A stretch of DNA of 64,000 nucleotides from Piscibacillus halophilus (GTDB lineage: Bacteria > Bacillota > Bacilli > Bacillales > Alkalibacillaceae): NCBI RefSeq assembly GCF_900110685.1, contig NZ_FOES01000001.1, positions 1-64,000 on the forward strand, in the 5' to 3' direction. Positions within the stretch are counted from its first letter, which is position 1. Every line of letters begins with the position of its first letter. This document shows, in pieces, positions 45,105 through 55,381 of the stretch. Under the pieces are notes generated by a model. It ran no database searches, was not told the DNA's origin, and saw nothing but the letters and a program-made list of their open reading frames with translations. The translations under genes were made by a program, and so were the position numbers.

Positions 45105-47603
45105 ATGTTTTCACTTCACGTACAACATATTATAAATAATAAAAAGTCAATAATTGTCATGATTCTCATGTTAATTGTGATCTTCACTTTAAGTCCAACG
45201 GCTTTTAAGATGGTATGGGAAGGTCATGAGCAGGTTAATGCTGATATAACCGATTTTTCCAGAGGTGATTACGATTTACTTGTTCGTGCAAGTCAATCAG
45301 AAATTGAAAGAGAACTCGGTGTGGTTGAGGAGAATTATCTAGGTGTTGGTAATGGTGGAATTACATATGAACAATGGGAAAACATCAAAAAAGACCCACG
45401 AATTGAAACCGCTGCACCCGTTGCATCTTTAGGATTTTTTACTAAGATTGATCAGATGTATCAATTACCAAAGGAAGAAGGGTCCAATCGGTATACCGTT
45501 AGTTACAAAACAACAGATGGTGTTAATACTTATTTGATTAATCAACAGACTGCTTATTTGTTCAAGGATAATGAGGTAGTTTATGATTATTTTTATCCTA
45601 TAGAATTAATGAATATATTTGGAGAATTTGATAATGCAAACTTCGAAATTCCCTCCTCATATCATCCAGTAATAGCTATTGATCCACAAGAAGAGAAGGA
45701 ATTAACAGGAATAGATTTTTCTATATTAAATAAAAACATTAACAACGTTCAGACATTCCCTGAAGAAAGTCAGTTAATACCACTCATTGATATAGCAGAA
45801 TCGTCGACACCTATTACAACTGAAGTTTTAATAGAGAGATTAGACATTACTCATCAAGAAATTAACGATTTGAAACAGGCTGTTGATTTGTCACCAAATC
45901 AAAGCTTAAGTGATTTAGAGTATTATGCTGAACTTAGAGGGGAACATGTTGAAGAGCGAGATGAAGTCAAGGAAGCTTTAGACACCATTGAAGAAACCGA
46001 TGAGCAAGTACATATCATTAATTTTTTTGAGCATCTTAGTCCTTTTGAACAAGAATGGTATATGATTGATGATGATTATAATATTGTTATGGAATCTGAG
46101 TATGACATAGACGAGCATGGAGAAGCGGGAAGGTCTTCTGGATACTTATCTCAAAATGTTATATACAAATCATTATCACCTAAATATCAAAAGACGCAGA
46201 ATGGTTTATCTATAGAACTATTGGACTATGAAGGGGAAATACCTATTCATCGTGACTTGGAACAAGTTCAGTTTCAAGAATATGATGTGAATGGTGATAA
46301 TAGTGATTTATTGAATCTATTTCAAGTTGACACTGTTACTGTGGGAGAGTATGTTGATTCCTTAGCTGCTAGTCCGATGGGTATTTATCACTATCAATAT
46401 GGACACCTAAAAGAAACAGGAGAACAACTGAAACCGACTCATCACCCAGGAAGTTTTTTATCTTTACCAGCCAATGGGCTGATTTCAATCGACTGGGCGG
46501 ACGAGTTTAAGGGTGAAGCACCAATAGATGCTATTCGTGTCAAAGTAGCTGGATTATCTGGTTATACGGAAGAAGCCTCTCAGAAAATTCAGCACGTAGC
46601 TGAAGAAATTGAAGAGATGGGACTTCATGTTGATATTGTGGCTGGGGCTTCACACCAAAATATTGATGTTCAAGTTGAAGGAATTGGCATGGTTGTGATG
46701 CCTTGGACAACATTGGGAGCAGCAGAATCAATAATTAATAGTTGGAATGTATTCTCAATTGTTATTTCAATATCTTTTATACTAGTAGCACTATTATCAT
46801 TCGTAGCGCGAATTCGCACAATGGAACATGAGTTATATGAAGATAAAATTAGATTAGGATTAATAGGATGGAAACCATCAACGATTCAAACATTTTATAG
46901 AGCACAGTGGGGAATTCAAATAGTGTTAAGTGTTGTTCTATCATTAGTAATATTACTTCTTTCGTTTGGAATTGATATTTTAATGTTAATAGGATGGAGT
47001 ATCACTATTTTTATAGTTATGATCATACATGCCAGTTTTACAGTTTTGTATAAGCAAAAAAATAATAAAACACATAAACCTAGACAATCATTTTTAATAG
47101 CGAATATTTATTATTACCGTAGACATATACAAGCAGCGAGTTTACAGCTTTTATTTTCCACTTCAGTTATTGCATTTTTGCTTACCGTACAACAAGTTGT
47201 TTCAAATCGTATCAGTGTCACAGATTTAGGGCAATATATTCATTTTCAAATTAATGAACTACAAATCATTCTTTTATTAAGTGTCGTGTTATTAACAGTA
47301 TACACATTAAGTGAATCCATTTACCGAATGTGGAAGGAACGTGAAGAACAGATTGAATTTCTAAAGGTAATGGGATGGCAAAATAAAGATATTAGAAGGT
47401 CCTATACAAAAGAAACTTTATCATGGGTGAGTCCTTCTGTAGTTATGGGGAATATAATTGGGATCATAGCAGTCGTAGTTTTTTTCCCAGTGAATTTAAC
47501 AGTCGTAGGTATTAATTTGATTGTTACCTTAAGTATATTGTTTGCCTTGACAATTGTTTTGAAAGTGGGATTAAGACAAATTTTGATGAGAGGGGTATCT
47601 TGA
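45105..47603 (+). CDS. Large FtsX/MacB-type ABC transporter permease
   Basis: An 832-residue membrane protein: one N-terminal helix (~15-37), a very large extracellular domain (~38-545), three helices (~545-567, 603-622, 625-650), then a second group (~678-698, 718-738, 775-795, 801-821). The ectodomain end (A-I-R-V-K-V-A-G-L, then V-D-I-V-A-G-A-S and V-Q-V-E-G-I-G) and the following helices fit FtsX-like permeases. Such MacB-type proteins act as mechanotransmitters that expel peptides or lipoproteins from the outer face of the membrane rather than classical importers. Start ATG 45105 follows AAGGTGG. It overlaps the ATPase gene. The substrate is unknown; the small secreted protein is the obvious candidate. 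Confidence 0.75.
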   Translation: MFSLHVQHIINNKKSIIVMILMLIVIFTLSPTAFKMVWEGHEQVNADITDFSRGDYDLLVRASQSEIERELGVVEENYLGVGNGGITYEQWENIKKDPRIETAAPVASLGFFTKIDQMYQLPKEEGSNRYTVSYKTTDGVNTYLINQQTAYLFKDNEVVYDYFYPIELMNIFGEFDNANFEIPSSYHPVIAIDPQEEKELTGIDFSILNKNINNVQTFPEESQLIPLIDIAESSTPITTEVLIERLDITHQEINDLKQAVDLSPNQSLSDLEYYAELRGEHVEERDEVKEALDTIEETDEQVHIINFFEHLSPFEQEWYMIDDDYNIVMESEYDIDEHGEAGRSSGYLSQNVIYKSLSPKYQKTQNGLSIELLDYEGEIPIHRDLEQVQFQEYDVNGDNSDLLNLFQVDTVTVGEYVDSLAASPMGIYHYQYGHLKETGEQLKPTHHPGSFLSLPANGLISIDWADEFKGEAPIDAIRVKVAGLSGYTEEASQKIQHVAEEIEEMGLHVDIVAGASHQNIDVQVEGIGMVVMPWTTLGAAESIINSWNVFSIVISISFILVALLSFVARIRTMEHELYEDKIRLGLIGWKPSTIQTFYRAQWGIQIVLSVVLSLVILLLSFGIDILMLIGWSITIFIVMIIHASFTVLYKQKNNKTHKPRQSFLIANIYYYRRHIQAASLQLLFSTSVIAFLLTVQQVVSNRISVTDLGQYIHFQINELQIILLLSVVLLTVYTLSESIYRMWKEREEQIEFLKVMGWQNKDIRRSYTKETLSWVSPSVVMGNIIGIIAVVVFFPVNLTVVGINLIVTLSILFALTIVLKVGLRQILMRGVS

Positions 47604-48310
47604 TGGATATTAATGTAATGAATCTATCCAAAACTTATGAATCAAACGTGGAACAAAAGAAAGTATTAGATCAAGTGACATTTAAAGTGAATAAGGGAGA
47701 ATGGGTTAATATTATTGGACGTTCAGGTTCAGGAAAAACAACACTCCTTAAATGTTTAAGTGGAATAATGTCCGCTGATCGTGGTTCAATAATAAACATA
47801 GGTGATTTACCCATTCATTCAAAATCTGAAGAAGACCGACGTGAATTCCGTAGACAACACATTGGGTATATTTATCAAGATTATCAGCTATTTCCTGCTT
47901 ATACAGCTAAGCAAAATGTGATGTTGCCGGAATTACCATATCAAAATGAATCGATATTGTTAAAACGCGCAGAAGAATTAATGGAACAGCTGAATATAGA
48001 ACATCGACAAGATGCATTACCTAATCAATTGTCAGGTGGTGAACAACAACGTGTAGCAATTGCAAGAGCATTACTTAACAATCCTGATATTTTCGTTTGT
48101 GATGAACCAACAGGGAATTTAGATCGATCCACAAGGGATGAAGTGTTACAAATATTAAAGCAATTGCAAGAAGAAGGGCGAACAATCTTATTTGTGACTC
48201 ATGATTATGATGTTATTGAATATGGGGATCGTATATTTGAAATGGATGATGGTAGGTTAGAAGAAGTTTCCCAAAAAACACTTATAATAGAAAAACCTAT
48301 CAAAAATTAA
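47603..48310 (+). CDS. ABC transporter ATP-binding protein (LolD/MacB type)
   Basis: A 235-residue ABC ATPase: Walker A G-R-S-G-S-G-K-T-T (~residues 39-47), Q-loop Y-Q-D-Y-Q-L-F-P (~93-100), signature L-S-G-G-E-Q-Q-R (~142-149), Walker B I-F-V-C-D-E-P-T-G-N-L-D (~162-173) and H-loop V-T-H-D (~197-200). The Q-loop and D-loop pattern is that of the MacB/LolD export family, matching its FtsX-type permease. ATG 47603 overlaps the permease stop (TGATG). A terminator follows the cassette. Confidence 0.92.
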   Translation: MDINVMNLSKTYESNVEQKKVLDQVTFKVNKGEWVNIIGRSGSGKTTLLKCLSGIMSADRGSIINIGDLPIHSKSEEDRREFRRQHIGYIYQDYQLFPAYTAKQNVMLPELPYQNESILLKRAEELMEQLNIEHRQDALPNQLSGGEQQRVAIARALLNNPDIFVCDEPTGNLDRSTRDEVLQILKQLQEEGRTILFVTHDYDVIEYGDRIFEMDDGRLEEVSQKTLIIEKPIKN

Positions 48311-48402
48311 TTCTAAGACCTTTAAAACATTTCCGATCAAATTTTCAATATTAATAAACAAACCCTTAAAACATAATGTTTTTATGCTCAAATAGAAAAT
48401 GG

Positions 48403-48436
48403 ACGTTTCCGACTTTAGACCGGAAACGTTTTTTCT
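48403..48436 (+). terminator. Terminator after the ABC cassette
   Basis: acgtttccg (48403-48411) with cggaaacgt (48421-48429), loop of nine, then TTTTTC. Confidence 0.88.
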
Positions 48437-48503
48437 TGTTAATCGTCTAATTTAAGATTTTATGGTAAAATTCTATAGGATAGCTATTAATGGAGGTAGC
48501 AAA

Positions 48504-48977
48504 GTGAAATACTATATCATAACACTACTTATAATTATTTTTGACCAAGTAACTAAATGGACAGTCGCCAATTCAATGCAGTTATTTGAATCTGTACAAG
48601 TGATTCCAGGCTTTTTTTGGATTACTTCTCATCGTAACTCAGGTGCAGCTTGGGGTATTTTAGAAGGGCAGATGTGGTTATTTTATCTTGTCACGTTGAT
48701 CGTGATAGGAGTCATTATTTATTACATGCAACTATATAAAGATAGTTATCCATGGCTAATGGTTGGCTTTGCTTTTATTTTAGGAGGAGCAATCGGTAAC
48801 TTTATAGACCGAATCTTTTTACAAGAAGTGATTGATTTTATTGATCTAAATATTTTTGGATATGATTTCCCAATTTTTAATATTGCCGATTCAGCCCTAA
48901 CGGTAGGTGTGATTTTAGTCATTATCATCATGTTAATTGATGAAATGAAGAATAAAGGAAAGAAAGTCAATGAGTAA
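48504..48977 (+). CDS. lspA: Lipoprotein signal peptidase LspA
   Basis: A 157-residue membrane aspartic peptidase (type II signal peptidase) with four helices. Catalytic and conserved boxes: F-D-Q-V-T-K-W, R-N-S-G-A-A-W-G-I-L, G-G-A-I-G-N-F-I-D-R-I (first Asp) and F-N-I-A-D-S-A (second Asp, ~residue 130). The start is GTG 48504 after TGGAGGT; the frame reaching 48462 has no site. It overlaps rluD by eight bases. Confidence 0.96.
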   Translation: MKYYIITLLIIIFDQVTKWTVANSMQLFESVQVIPGFFWITSHRNSGAAWGILEGQMWLFYLVTLIVIGVIIYYMQLYKDSYPWLMVGFAFILGGAIGNFIDRIFLQEVIDFIDLNIFGYDFPIFNIADSALTVGVILVIIIMLIDEMKNKGKKVNE

Positions 48978-49881
48978 ACAGCATTTTGTTGTAACAAAAG
49001 AATATCAAAATAAGCGAATTGATAAAGTGTTAACAGACTTAAACAAAGAAGCTTCGAGAAACCAGGTTCAGTCTTGGATCAAGGATGGCTATGTATACGT
49101 TAACGGAGAATCAGTTAAGAGTAACTATAAGTGTCAACTTGAAGACCAAATCGAATGGGAAGAACCAGAAGTTCAGGAGCTTGAAATTGAGCCTGAGAAT
49201 ATTCCTTTAGACATTAAATATGAAGATGAACATTTACTTGTTGTTAATAAGGAGAAGGGAATGGTAGTACACCCGTCACATGGACACCGTACAGGTACGC
49301 TAGTCCATGCTCTACTTTATCATTGTAATGATTTATCGGGAATTAATGGCGTTCATCGCCCAGGGATTGTTCATCGAATTGATAAAGATACGAGTGGTTT
49401 ACTTCTAGTGGCTAAGCACGATAAAGCCCACGAACTACTTTCAGAACAATTAGCGAATAAAGAGGTCAACCGTCAGTATGAAGCCATTGTTCATGGTGTT
49501 ATTGAACATGATAAAGCAACCATCGATGCCCCTATTGGTCGGGACCCAAATGATCGTCAAAAGATGGCAATTGTTGAAAGTGGAAAACCAGCTATCACTC
49601 ACTTTTCGGTCGTAGATCGGTTTGAGAAATTTACTCATGTCTATTGCGATTTAGAAACGGGCCGTACACATCAAATTAGGGTACATTTTCAATATATTGA
49701 CCATCCCTTAGTAGGAGATCCAAAGTATGGGCGACGTAAAACATTAAATGTTCAAGGACAAGCCTTACACGCTAGAAAGTTGTCATTCACTCATCCGATG
49801 ACAGGAGAACAAATGACATTTACCTCTGAACCACCAGAAATTTTTCAAGAAACACTAGAGAATGTGGCAAAAATCTATTGA
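48970..49881 (+). CDS. rluD: 23S rRNA pseudouridine synthase RluD-type (YlyB)
   Basis: A 303-residue RluA/RluD-family pseudouridine synthase: N-terminal S4 domain (~15-75) and catalytic domain with H-R-I-D-K-D-T-S-G-L (~residues 136-145, catalytic Asp), then E-T-G-R-T-H-Q-I-R-V-H. B. subtilis YlyB sits in the same place, between lspA and pyrR. The pyrR promoter overlaps its stop codon. Confidence 0.93.
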   Translation: MSKQHFVVTKEYQNKRIDKVLTDLNKEASRNQVQSWIKDGYVYVNGESVKSNYKCQLEDQIEWEEPEVQELEIEPENIPLDIKYEDEHLLVVNKEKGMVVHPSHGHRTGTLVHALLYHCNDLSGINGVHRPGIVHRIDKDTSGLLLVAKHDKAHELLSEQLANKEVNRQYEAIVHGVIEHDKATIDAPIGRDPNDRQKMAIVESGKPAITHFSVVDRFEKFTHVYCDLETGRTHQIRVHFQYIDHPLVGDPKYGRRKTLNVQGQALHARKLSFTHPMTGEQMTFTSEPPEIFQETLENVAKIY

Positions 49882-49905
49882 CATTTTTCATGAAAGCTTT
49901 AAAAT
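49878..49905 (+). promoter_or_regulatory. Sigma-A promoter of the pyr operon
   Basis: TTGACA (49878-49883), 16-base spacer, TAAAAT (49900-49905). The -35 overlaps the rluD stop codon. It lies just upstream of the first PyrR attenuator. Confidence 0.8.
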
Positions 49906-49921
49906 GAATAATTAGAATAAA

Positions 49922-50599
<678 letters not shown>

Positions 50600-50610
50600 C
50601 TAAATATAGA

Positions 50611-50729
50611 AAACCTTTAAGTATAGTCCAGAGAGGCTAGGAAGGTTGTGAACGTGACTTGTATGATATTACCGAGAGTAGTATGTACAGGTGTACCTCT
50701 TTGCGACCTTTCGTAAAGAGGTTTTTTTA
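50611..50729 (+). promoter_or_regulatory. PyrR attenuator 2 (pyrR-pyrP intercistronic)
   Basis: PyrR-binding core TCCAGAGAGGCT (50627-50638) in the hairpin acctt (50613-50617)/aaggt (50642-50646). The antiterminator pairs ggaaggttg (50640-50648) with cgacctttc (50704-50712). The terminator is acctcttt (50695-50702) with aaagaggt (50715-50722), then seven Ts. Confidence 0.95.
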
Positions 50730-50759
50730 TGGACGAAAAACCATTTAGGGGGAGATCAA

Positions 50760-52136
50760 ATGAATTCAACTGATAAAGTTTTAGATGTTAGAGATGTACC
50801 GAAATGGAATAAGTGGATAATTTTAAGTTTACAGCATTTATTTGCGATGTTCGGTGCGACGATATTAGTACCATTTTTAACGGAAATGTCTCCGAGTGTA
50901 GCGTTGATTACGAGTGGACTCGGAACATTAGCCTACTTGTTAATCACTAGAGGTCAAATACCGGCTTACTTGGGATCAAGCTTTGCCTTCATTACACCGA
51001 TAGTCGTGGCAACTCAGGTTGAGAGTTTAGCAGGAGCCATGGTAGGGGCATTTTTAGTCGGTGTTGTATACGGAATCGTGGCTTTATTGATCCGATTAGT
51101 TGGAGTGAATTGGTTGCTTAACATTTTACCTCCAGTTGTTGTGGGGCCCGTTATTATGGTCATTGGTTTAGGGTTAGCACCAACAGCTATTGACATGGCG
51201 ATGAATGATGCAGATGGGAACTACAGTTTAACGTTTATCGGAGTTGCACTAATAACATTATCGATTACCATCATCGCATCCATTTTCTTTAAAGGATTTT
51301 GGAAAATCATCCCGATTTTACTAGGTATTGTTGGTGGATACCTAATTGCCTTATTTGCTGGCATTGTCGACACTTCATCGATTAAAGCTAGCTGGAATGA
51401 ACTGATGAACGCTAGTAGCATGGGAGAGTTTTTCGCAGCTGTTTTCACGAAACCAGATTTCTTAATACCATTTGTAGATTTTTCACCATTTAGCGTAATA
51501 AGCTGGTCCATTGTCGGAATTATGGTTCCAATCGCCTTAGTGACGATTACAGAACATATTGGTGATCAGATGGTTTTATCAAAAGTTACGAGCCAAAACT
51601 TCATTAAAAAACCAGGTTTACACAGGTCTATCTTAGGGGATGGAATTGCAACTGTGATTGCTTCTATGTTAGGTGGGCCACCAAATACGACTTATGGCGA
51701 GAACATAGGGGTTCTTGCAATTACAAGAGTGTTTAGTGTGTTTGTCATCGGAGGAGCAGCAGTATTAGCGATCTTCTTCGGTTTTATTGATATCATTGCG
51801 GTCATCATTGAGTCAATTCCAACACCCGTTATGGGTGGAGTGTCCATCCTACTATTCGGGATTATTGCTTCAAGTGGATTAAGAATGTTAATAGACAATC
51901 ACGTTGACCTTGGGAAAAACCGCAATTTAATCATTGCCTCCGTTATTTTAGTCATTGGGATTGGCGGGATGTACATTGAGGTTCAACTTCCGGATTTTGA
52001 TCTACAAGTTTCTGGAATGGCTTTATCAGCCATTGTCGGGGTCATCTTAAACTTAATTCTACCTGGTAGAGAAGAGGCTTCTAAAGGTGATGATCGCATG
52101 TTTGAAGTAGATAAAAAGAATCGACAAGCAAGCTAA
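50760..52136 (+). CDS. pyrP: Uracil permease PyrP
   Basis: A 458-residue NCS2-family uracil:proton symporter with about 14 membrane helices. Start V-R-D-V-P-K-W-N-K-W, Q-H-L-F-A-M-F-G-A-T, Y-L-G-S-S-F-A-F-I (~residues 73-81), T-E-H-I-G-D (~266-271) and G-G-P-P-N-T-T-Y-G-E-N (~303-313) are signature elements. ATG 50760 follows AGGGGGAG. Only 15 bases separate it from pyrB. Confidence 0.96.
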   Translation: MNSTDKVLDVRDVPKWNKWIILSLQHLFAMFGATILVPFLTEMSPSVALITSGLGTLAYLLITRGQIPAYLGSSFAFITPIVVATQVESLAGAMVGAFLVGVVYGIVALLIRLVGVNWLLNILPPVVVGPVIMVIGLGLAPTAIDMAMNDADGNYSLTFIGVALITLSITIIASIFFKGFWKIIPILLGIVGGYLIALFAGIVDTSSIKASWNELMNASSMGEFFAAVFTKPDFLIPFVDFSPFSVISWSIVGIMVPIALVTITEHIGDQMVLSKVTSQNFIKKPGLHRSILGDGIATVIASMLGGPPNTTYGENIGVLAITRVFSVFVIGGAAVLAIFFGFIDIIAVIIESIPTPVMGGVSILLFGIIASSGLRMLIDNHVDLGKNRNLIIASVILVIGIGGMYIEVQLPDFDLQVSGMALSAIVGVILNLILPGREEASKGDDRMFEVDKKNRQAS

Positions 52137-52151
52137 TAAGGAGGAATATTT

Positions 52152-53045
52152 GTGAATCATTTTTTCTCTATTAATGATTTATCGAAAGATGAGATTTATA
52201 GAATTCTAGACGATGCGCAGCACATTCAAGAACAAAGAACTATCCGATCGCTAAATAAAACAGCAGCTTTGTTGTTTTATGAACCATCGACGCGCACAAA
52301 GTTGAGCTTCGAGAAGGCTTGTATTAATTCAGGTGTGAGTCTCTTATCATTCACACCTGAAACATCAAGTGTCACGAAGGGCGAATCACTGTATGACACA
52401 GTTAAAACGATCGAAGCAATCGGGGCTGATTTGGTAGTCATCAGACATGGTCAGGAACGCTATTACGAAGAACTTTCTAATATATCAATCCCTATTATTA
52501 ATGCAGGTGATGGAACAGGAGAGCACCCTACGCAAAGTTTACTAGACTTGTTTACAATCAGGCAGGAGTTTAACCGATTTGAAGGGTTAAACGTGGTCAT
52601 CTGTGGAGATATTTTACACAGCCGAGTAGCCCGGTCGAACGCTCAAGCCCTAATGAGACTAGGCGCTCATGTGAAAATGGTTTCTCAATCGGAATGGCAA
52701 GACCCAAGTCTATCAGTTGATTATATCCATATGGATGAAGCGGTTGAAGAGGCTGATGTGTTAATGCTTTTAAGAGTTCAAAAAGAACGTCATAAACAAC
52801 AAGCAGATGTCAACGACTATTTAACAAAATATGGTCTTACCGTAGATCGAGAAAAACGGATGAAAAAAGATAGTATCATTATGCATCCAGCACCAGTTAA
52901 TCGTGGCGTTGAAATTGATTCCTCATTAATTGAGTGTGATCGCTCTCGTATTTTTAAGCAAATGACTAATGGGGTTGCGATTAGGCAAGCCATTATTAAC
53001 ACATACACAACTAAAGGAGGAAAATCCTATGAACTTACTTATTAA
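52152..53045 (+). CDS. pyrB: Aspartate carbamoyltransferase catalytic chain PyrB
   Basis: A 297-residue enzyme condensing carbamoyl phosphate and aspartate, the committed step of UMP synthesis. Carbamoyl-phosphate loop S-T-R-T (~residues 47-50), [10 protein letters not shown] (~125-134), and H-P-A-P-V-N-R-G (~241-248). As in other Bacillaceae no pyrI regulatory chain is present. The start is GTG 52152 behind AAGGAGG. It overlaps pyrC by 17 bases. No PyrR attenuator lies in front of it. Confidence 0.97.
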   Translation: MNHFFSINDLSKDEIYRILDDAQHIQEQRTIRSLNKTAALLFYEPSTRTKLSFEKACINSGVSLLSFTPETSSVTKGESLYDTVKTIEAIGADLVVIRHGQERYYEELSNISIPIINAGDGTGEHPTQSLLDLFTIRQEFNRFEGLNVVICGDILHSRVARSNAQALMRLGAHVKMVSQSEWQDPSLSVDYIHMDEAVEEADVLMLLRVQKERHKQQADVNDYLTKYGLTVDREKRMKKDSIIMHPAPVNRGVEIDSSLIECDRSRIFKQMTNGVAIRQAIINTYTTKGGKSYELTY

Positions 53046-54303
53046 AAATGCCCATGTACTAGAACAAGGATTAGTCGATGTTTTAATTGAATGTGGAAAA
53101 ATTAAAGCAATTGGAACTAACCTCAGCAAACCTAATGTTAAAGTTGTTGAAGCAAAAGGCCAATACCTATTTCCTGGTTTTGTAGATGTTCACATTCATC
53201 TTCGCGAGCCAGGTGGGGAGGCAAAAGAAACAATAGAAACTGGAACATTAGCTGCGGCAAGAGGTGGTTTTACAACAGTTTGTTCAATGCCTAATACTAA
53301 TCCTGTTCCTGATTCAGAAGAATCTTTAAAGGAAGTTTTAAATCGTATTGAAGAAACAGCTCACGTTAGAGTTCTTCCTTATGTTGCGATTACTAAATCC
53401 CAAGAGGGTTATGCATTAGTTGATATTGACACATTAAAAGATCAAGGAGCTTTTGCTTTTACAGATGATGGAGTAGGTGTTCAATCTGCGAATATGATGT
53501 TAGACGCTATGAAGCGAGCTAAGAAAGCAGGTGCTTCAATTGTAGCGCATTGTGAAGAAAACACACTAGTCTATGATGGTGTGATGCACGATGGTCAGAA
53601 AAGTATTGAGTTAAACCTTCCAGGTATCCCTTCTGTTAGCGAGTCTGTACATATTGCTCGTGACGTTCTACTTGCTGAAGCAACAGGTTGTCATTATCAC
53701 GTATGTCATGTGAGTACAAAAGAATCCGTTCGCGTGATTCGAGATGCAAAACGTGCTGGCATTCCTGTTACAGCTGAGGTCTCTCCTCACCATTTATTAT
53801 TATGTGAAGATGATATTCCATCTGATGATGCGAATTATAAAATGAATCCTCCGTTACGTTCAAAAGACGATCGTCAAGCTCTTATTGAAGGATTATTAGA
53901 CGGTACGCTTGATTGTATCGCTACCGATCATGCTCCTCATACGGAACAAGAAAAATCCAATGGGTTTCTAAACTCTCCATTTGGAATCGTTGGCTTAGAA
54001 ACGGCATTTCCTTTACTGTATACACATTTTGTTAAAAACAACACATTTACATTACAGCAATTAGTTGATTGGATCACCATTAAACCTTCACAAATCTTTA
54101 ATTTACCTTATGGAACGATGAAGGTCGGTTCAGTTGCTGACTTAGTATTAGTCGATTTAGATCAACAGCAAACTATTGATTCGTCTGAGTTTGCCTCAAA
54201 AGGTCGTAACACACCGTTTAACCAATGGAATGTTCAGGGGATTCCAACGATGACATTAGTTGAAGGAAAAATAATTTGGAGAAAGGAAGAGGCTCATGTC
54301 TAA
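53029..54303 (+). CDS. pyrC: Dihydroorotase PyrC
   Basis: A 424-residue zinc amidohydrolase (type I dihydroorotase) cyclising carbamoyl aspartate. Metal-binding [10 protein letters not shown] (~residues 56-65), H-C-E-E (~176-179), H-V-S (~228-230) and A-T-D-H-A-P-H (~301-307). ATG 53029 follows AAAGGAGG inside pyrB; the frame back to 52969 is part of pyrB. It overlaps pyrAA by eight bases. Confidence 0.97.
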   Translation: MNLLIKNAHVLEQGLVDVLIECGKIKAIGTNLSKPNVKVVEAKGQYLFPGFVDVHIHLREPGGEAKETIETGTLAAARGGFTTVCSMPNTNPVPDSEESLKEVLNRIEETAHVRVLPYVAITKSQEGYALVDIDTLKDQGAFAFTDDGVGVQSANMMLDAMKRAKKAGASIVAHCEENTLVYDGVMHDGQKSIELNLPGIPSVSESVHIARDVLLAEATGCHYHVCHVSTKESVRVIRDAKRAGIPVTAEVSPHHLLLCEDDIPSDDANYKMNPPLRSKDDRQALIEGLLDGTLDCIATDHAPHTEQEKSNGFLNSPFGIVGLETAFPLLYTHFVKNNTFTLQQLVDWITIKPSQIFNLPYGTMKVGSVADLVLVDLDQQQTIDSSEFASKGRNTPFNQWNVQGIPTMTLVEGKIIWRKEEAHV

Positions 54304-55381
54304 ACGCTATTTAATCCTAGAAGATGGTTCTTGGTTTGAAGGTAAAGCATTTGGAGCACCTATAACTGAAAAATTCGGTGAAGTCGTGTTCAATACTGGC
54401 ATGACAGGTTATCAGGAAACCATTTCTGATCCATCCTATTGTGATCAGTTTGTGGTCATGACCTATCCGTTAATCGGAAATTACGGCATTAACCGAGATG
54501 ACTTTGAAACTATTCAACCATCCATCTCAGGTTTTATTGTAAAAGAGTATGCAGAATTTCCATCAAACTTCCGAAAAGAATGGTCTTTAGACAGTTTTTT
54601 AAAACAGAAAGAAATTCCTGGAATAGCGAATATTGATACGAGACGACTTGTAAAAAAGATACGTGAACAAGGAACGATGAAAGGTGTCATGGTGGAATCA
54701 ATTGAGGACTTAGAAGCAATTAAAGCACGTTTAAACGATTTTACGTTTAAGCGTGATCAAGTCCAAAGGGTTTCAACGGTTAAGCCATACGTTGTTCCAG
54801 GAAAAAGCGAACGAATTGTACTAGTTGATTTTGGTATGAAACATGGAATTTTAAGAGAGTTTACTCAAAGACATTGTCATATCACAGTCGTACCTTATAA
54901 TACTTCAGCTGAAGAAGTCCTACAGTTAAAACCTGATGGCGTCATGTTATCGAATGGTCCAGGAGACCCGAAAGATGTGACAGTAGGTATTGAATTAGTT
55001 AAAGGTTTAATCGGGAAAGTACCTATTTTTGGAATATGTCTTGGCCACCAGCTTATAGCTCTTGCTTGTGGTGCTGATACACATAAGATGAAGTTCGGTC
55101 ATAGAGGGAATAATCATCCAGTCAAAGATTTGCGAACAGGTGAAGTTTGGATGACATCTCAAAATCATGGATATGCCGTTACTCAAGAATCATTAGCTCA
55201 AACGAGTTTAAAAATGACTCAAATTGCATTAAATGATGACACTGTAGAAGGGTTGGAGCATGAACTTTATGATGTTTTTTCAGTTCAGTATCACCCTGAA
55301 AGCTCACCAGGTCCACAAGACTCGAACCAATTATTTGATCAATTTTTACAGAAAGTAACAGGAGGGGTTACTCATGCCTAA
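54296..55381 (+). CDS. pyrAA: Carbamoyl phosphate synthase small subunit (pyrimidine-specific)
   Basis: A 361-residue glutaminase subunit (CarA). The N-terminal domain includes [10 protein letters not shown]; the class I amidotransferase domain has F-G-I-C-L-G-H-Q-L (nucleophile Cys ~246) and Q-Y-H-P-E (~329-333), with S-N-G-P-G-D-P upstream. It supplies ammonia to PyrAB. It overlaps pyrC and pyrAB by eight bases each. Confidence 0.97.
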   Translation: MSKRYLILEDGSWFEGKAFGAPITEKFGEVVFNTGMTGYQETISDPSYCDQFVVMTYPLIGNYGINRDDFETIQPSISGFIVKEYAEFPSNFRKEWSLDSFLKQKEIPGIANIDTRRLVKKIREQGTMKGVMVESIEDLEAIKARLNDFTFKRDQVQRVSTVKPYVVPGKSERIVLVDFGMKHGILREFTQRHCHITVVPYNTSAEEVLQLKPDGVMLSNGPGDPKDVTVGIELVKGLIGKVPIFGICLGHQLIALACGADTHKMKFGHRGNNHPVKDLRTGEVWMTSQNHGYAVTQESLAQTSLKMTQIALNDDTVEGLEHELYDVFSVQYHPESSPGPQDSNQLFDQFLQKVTGGVTHA

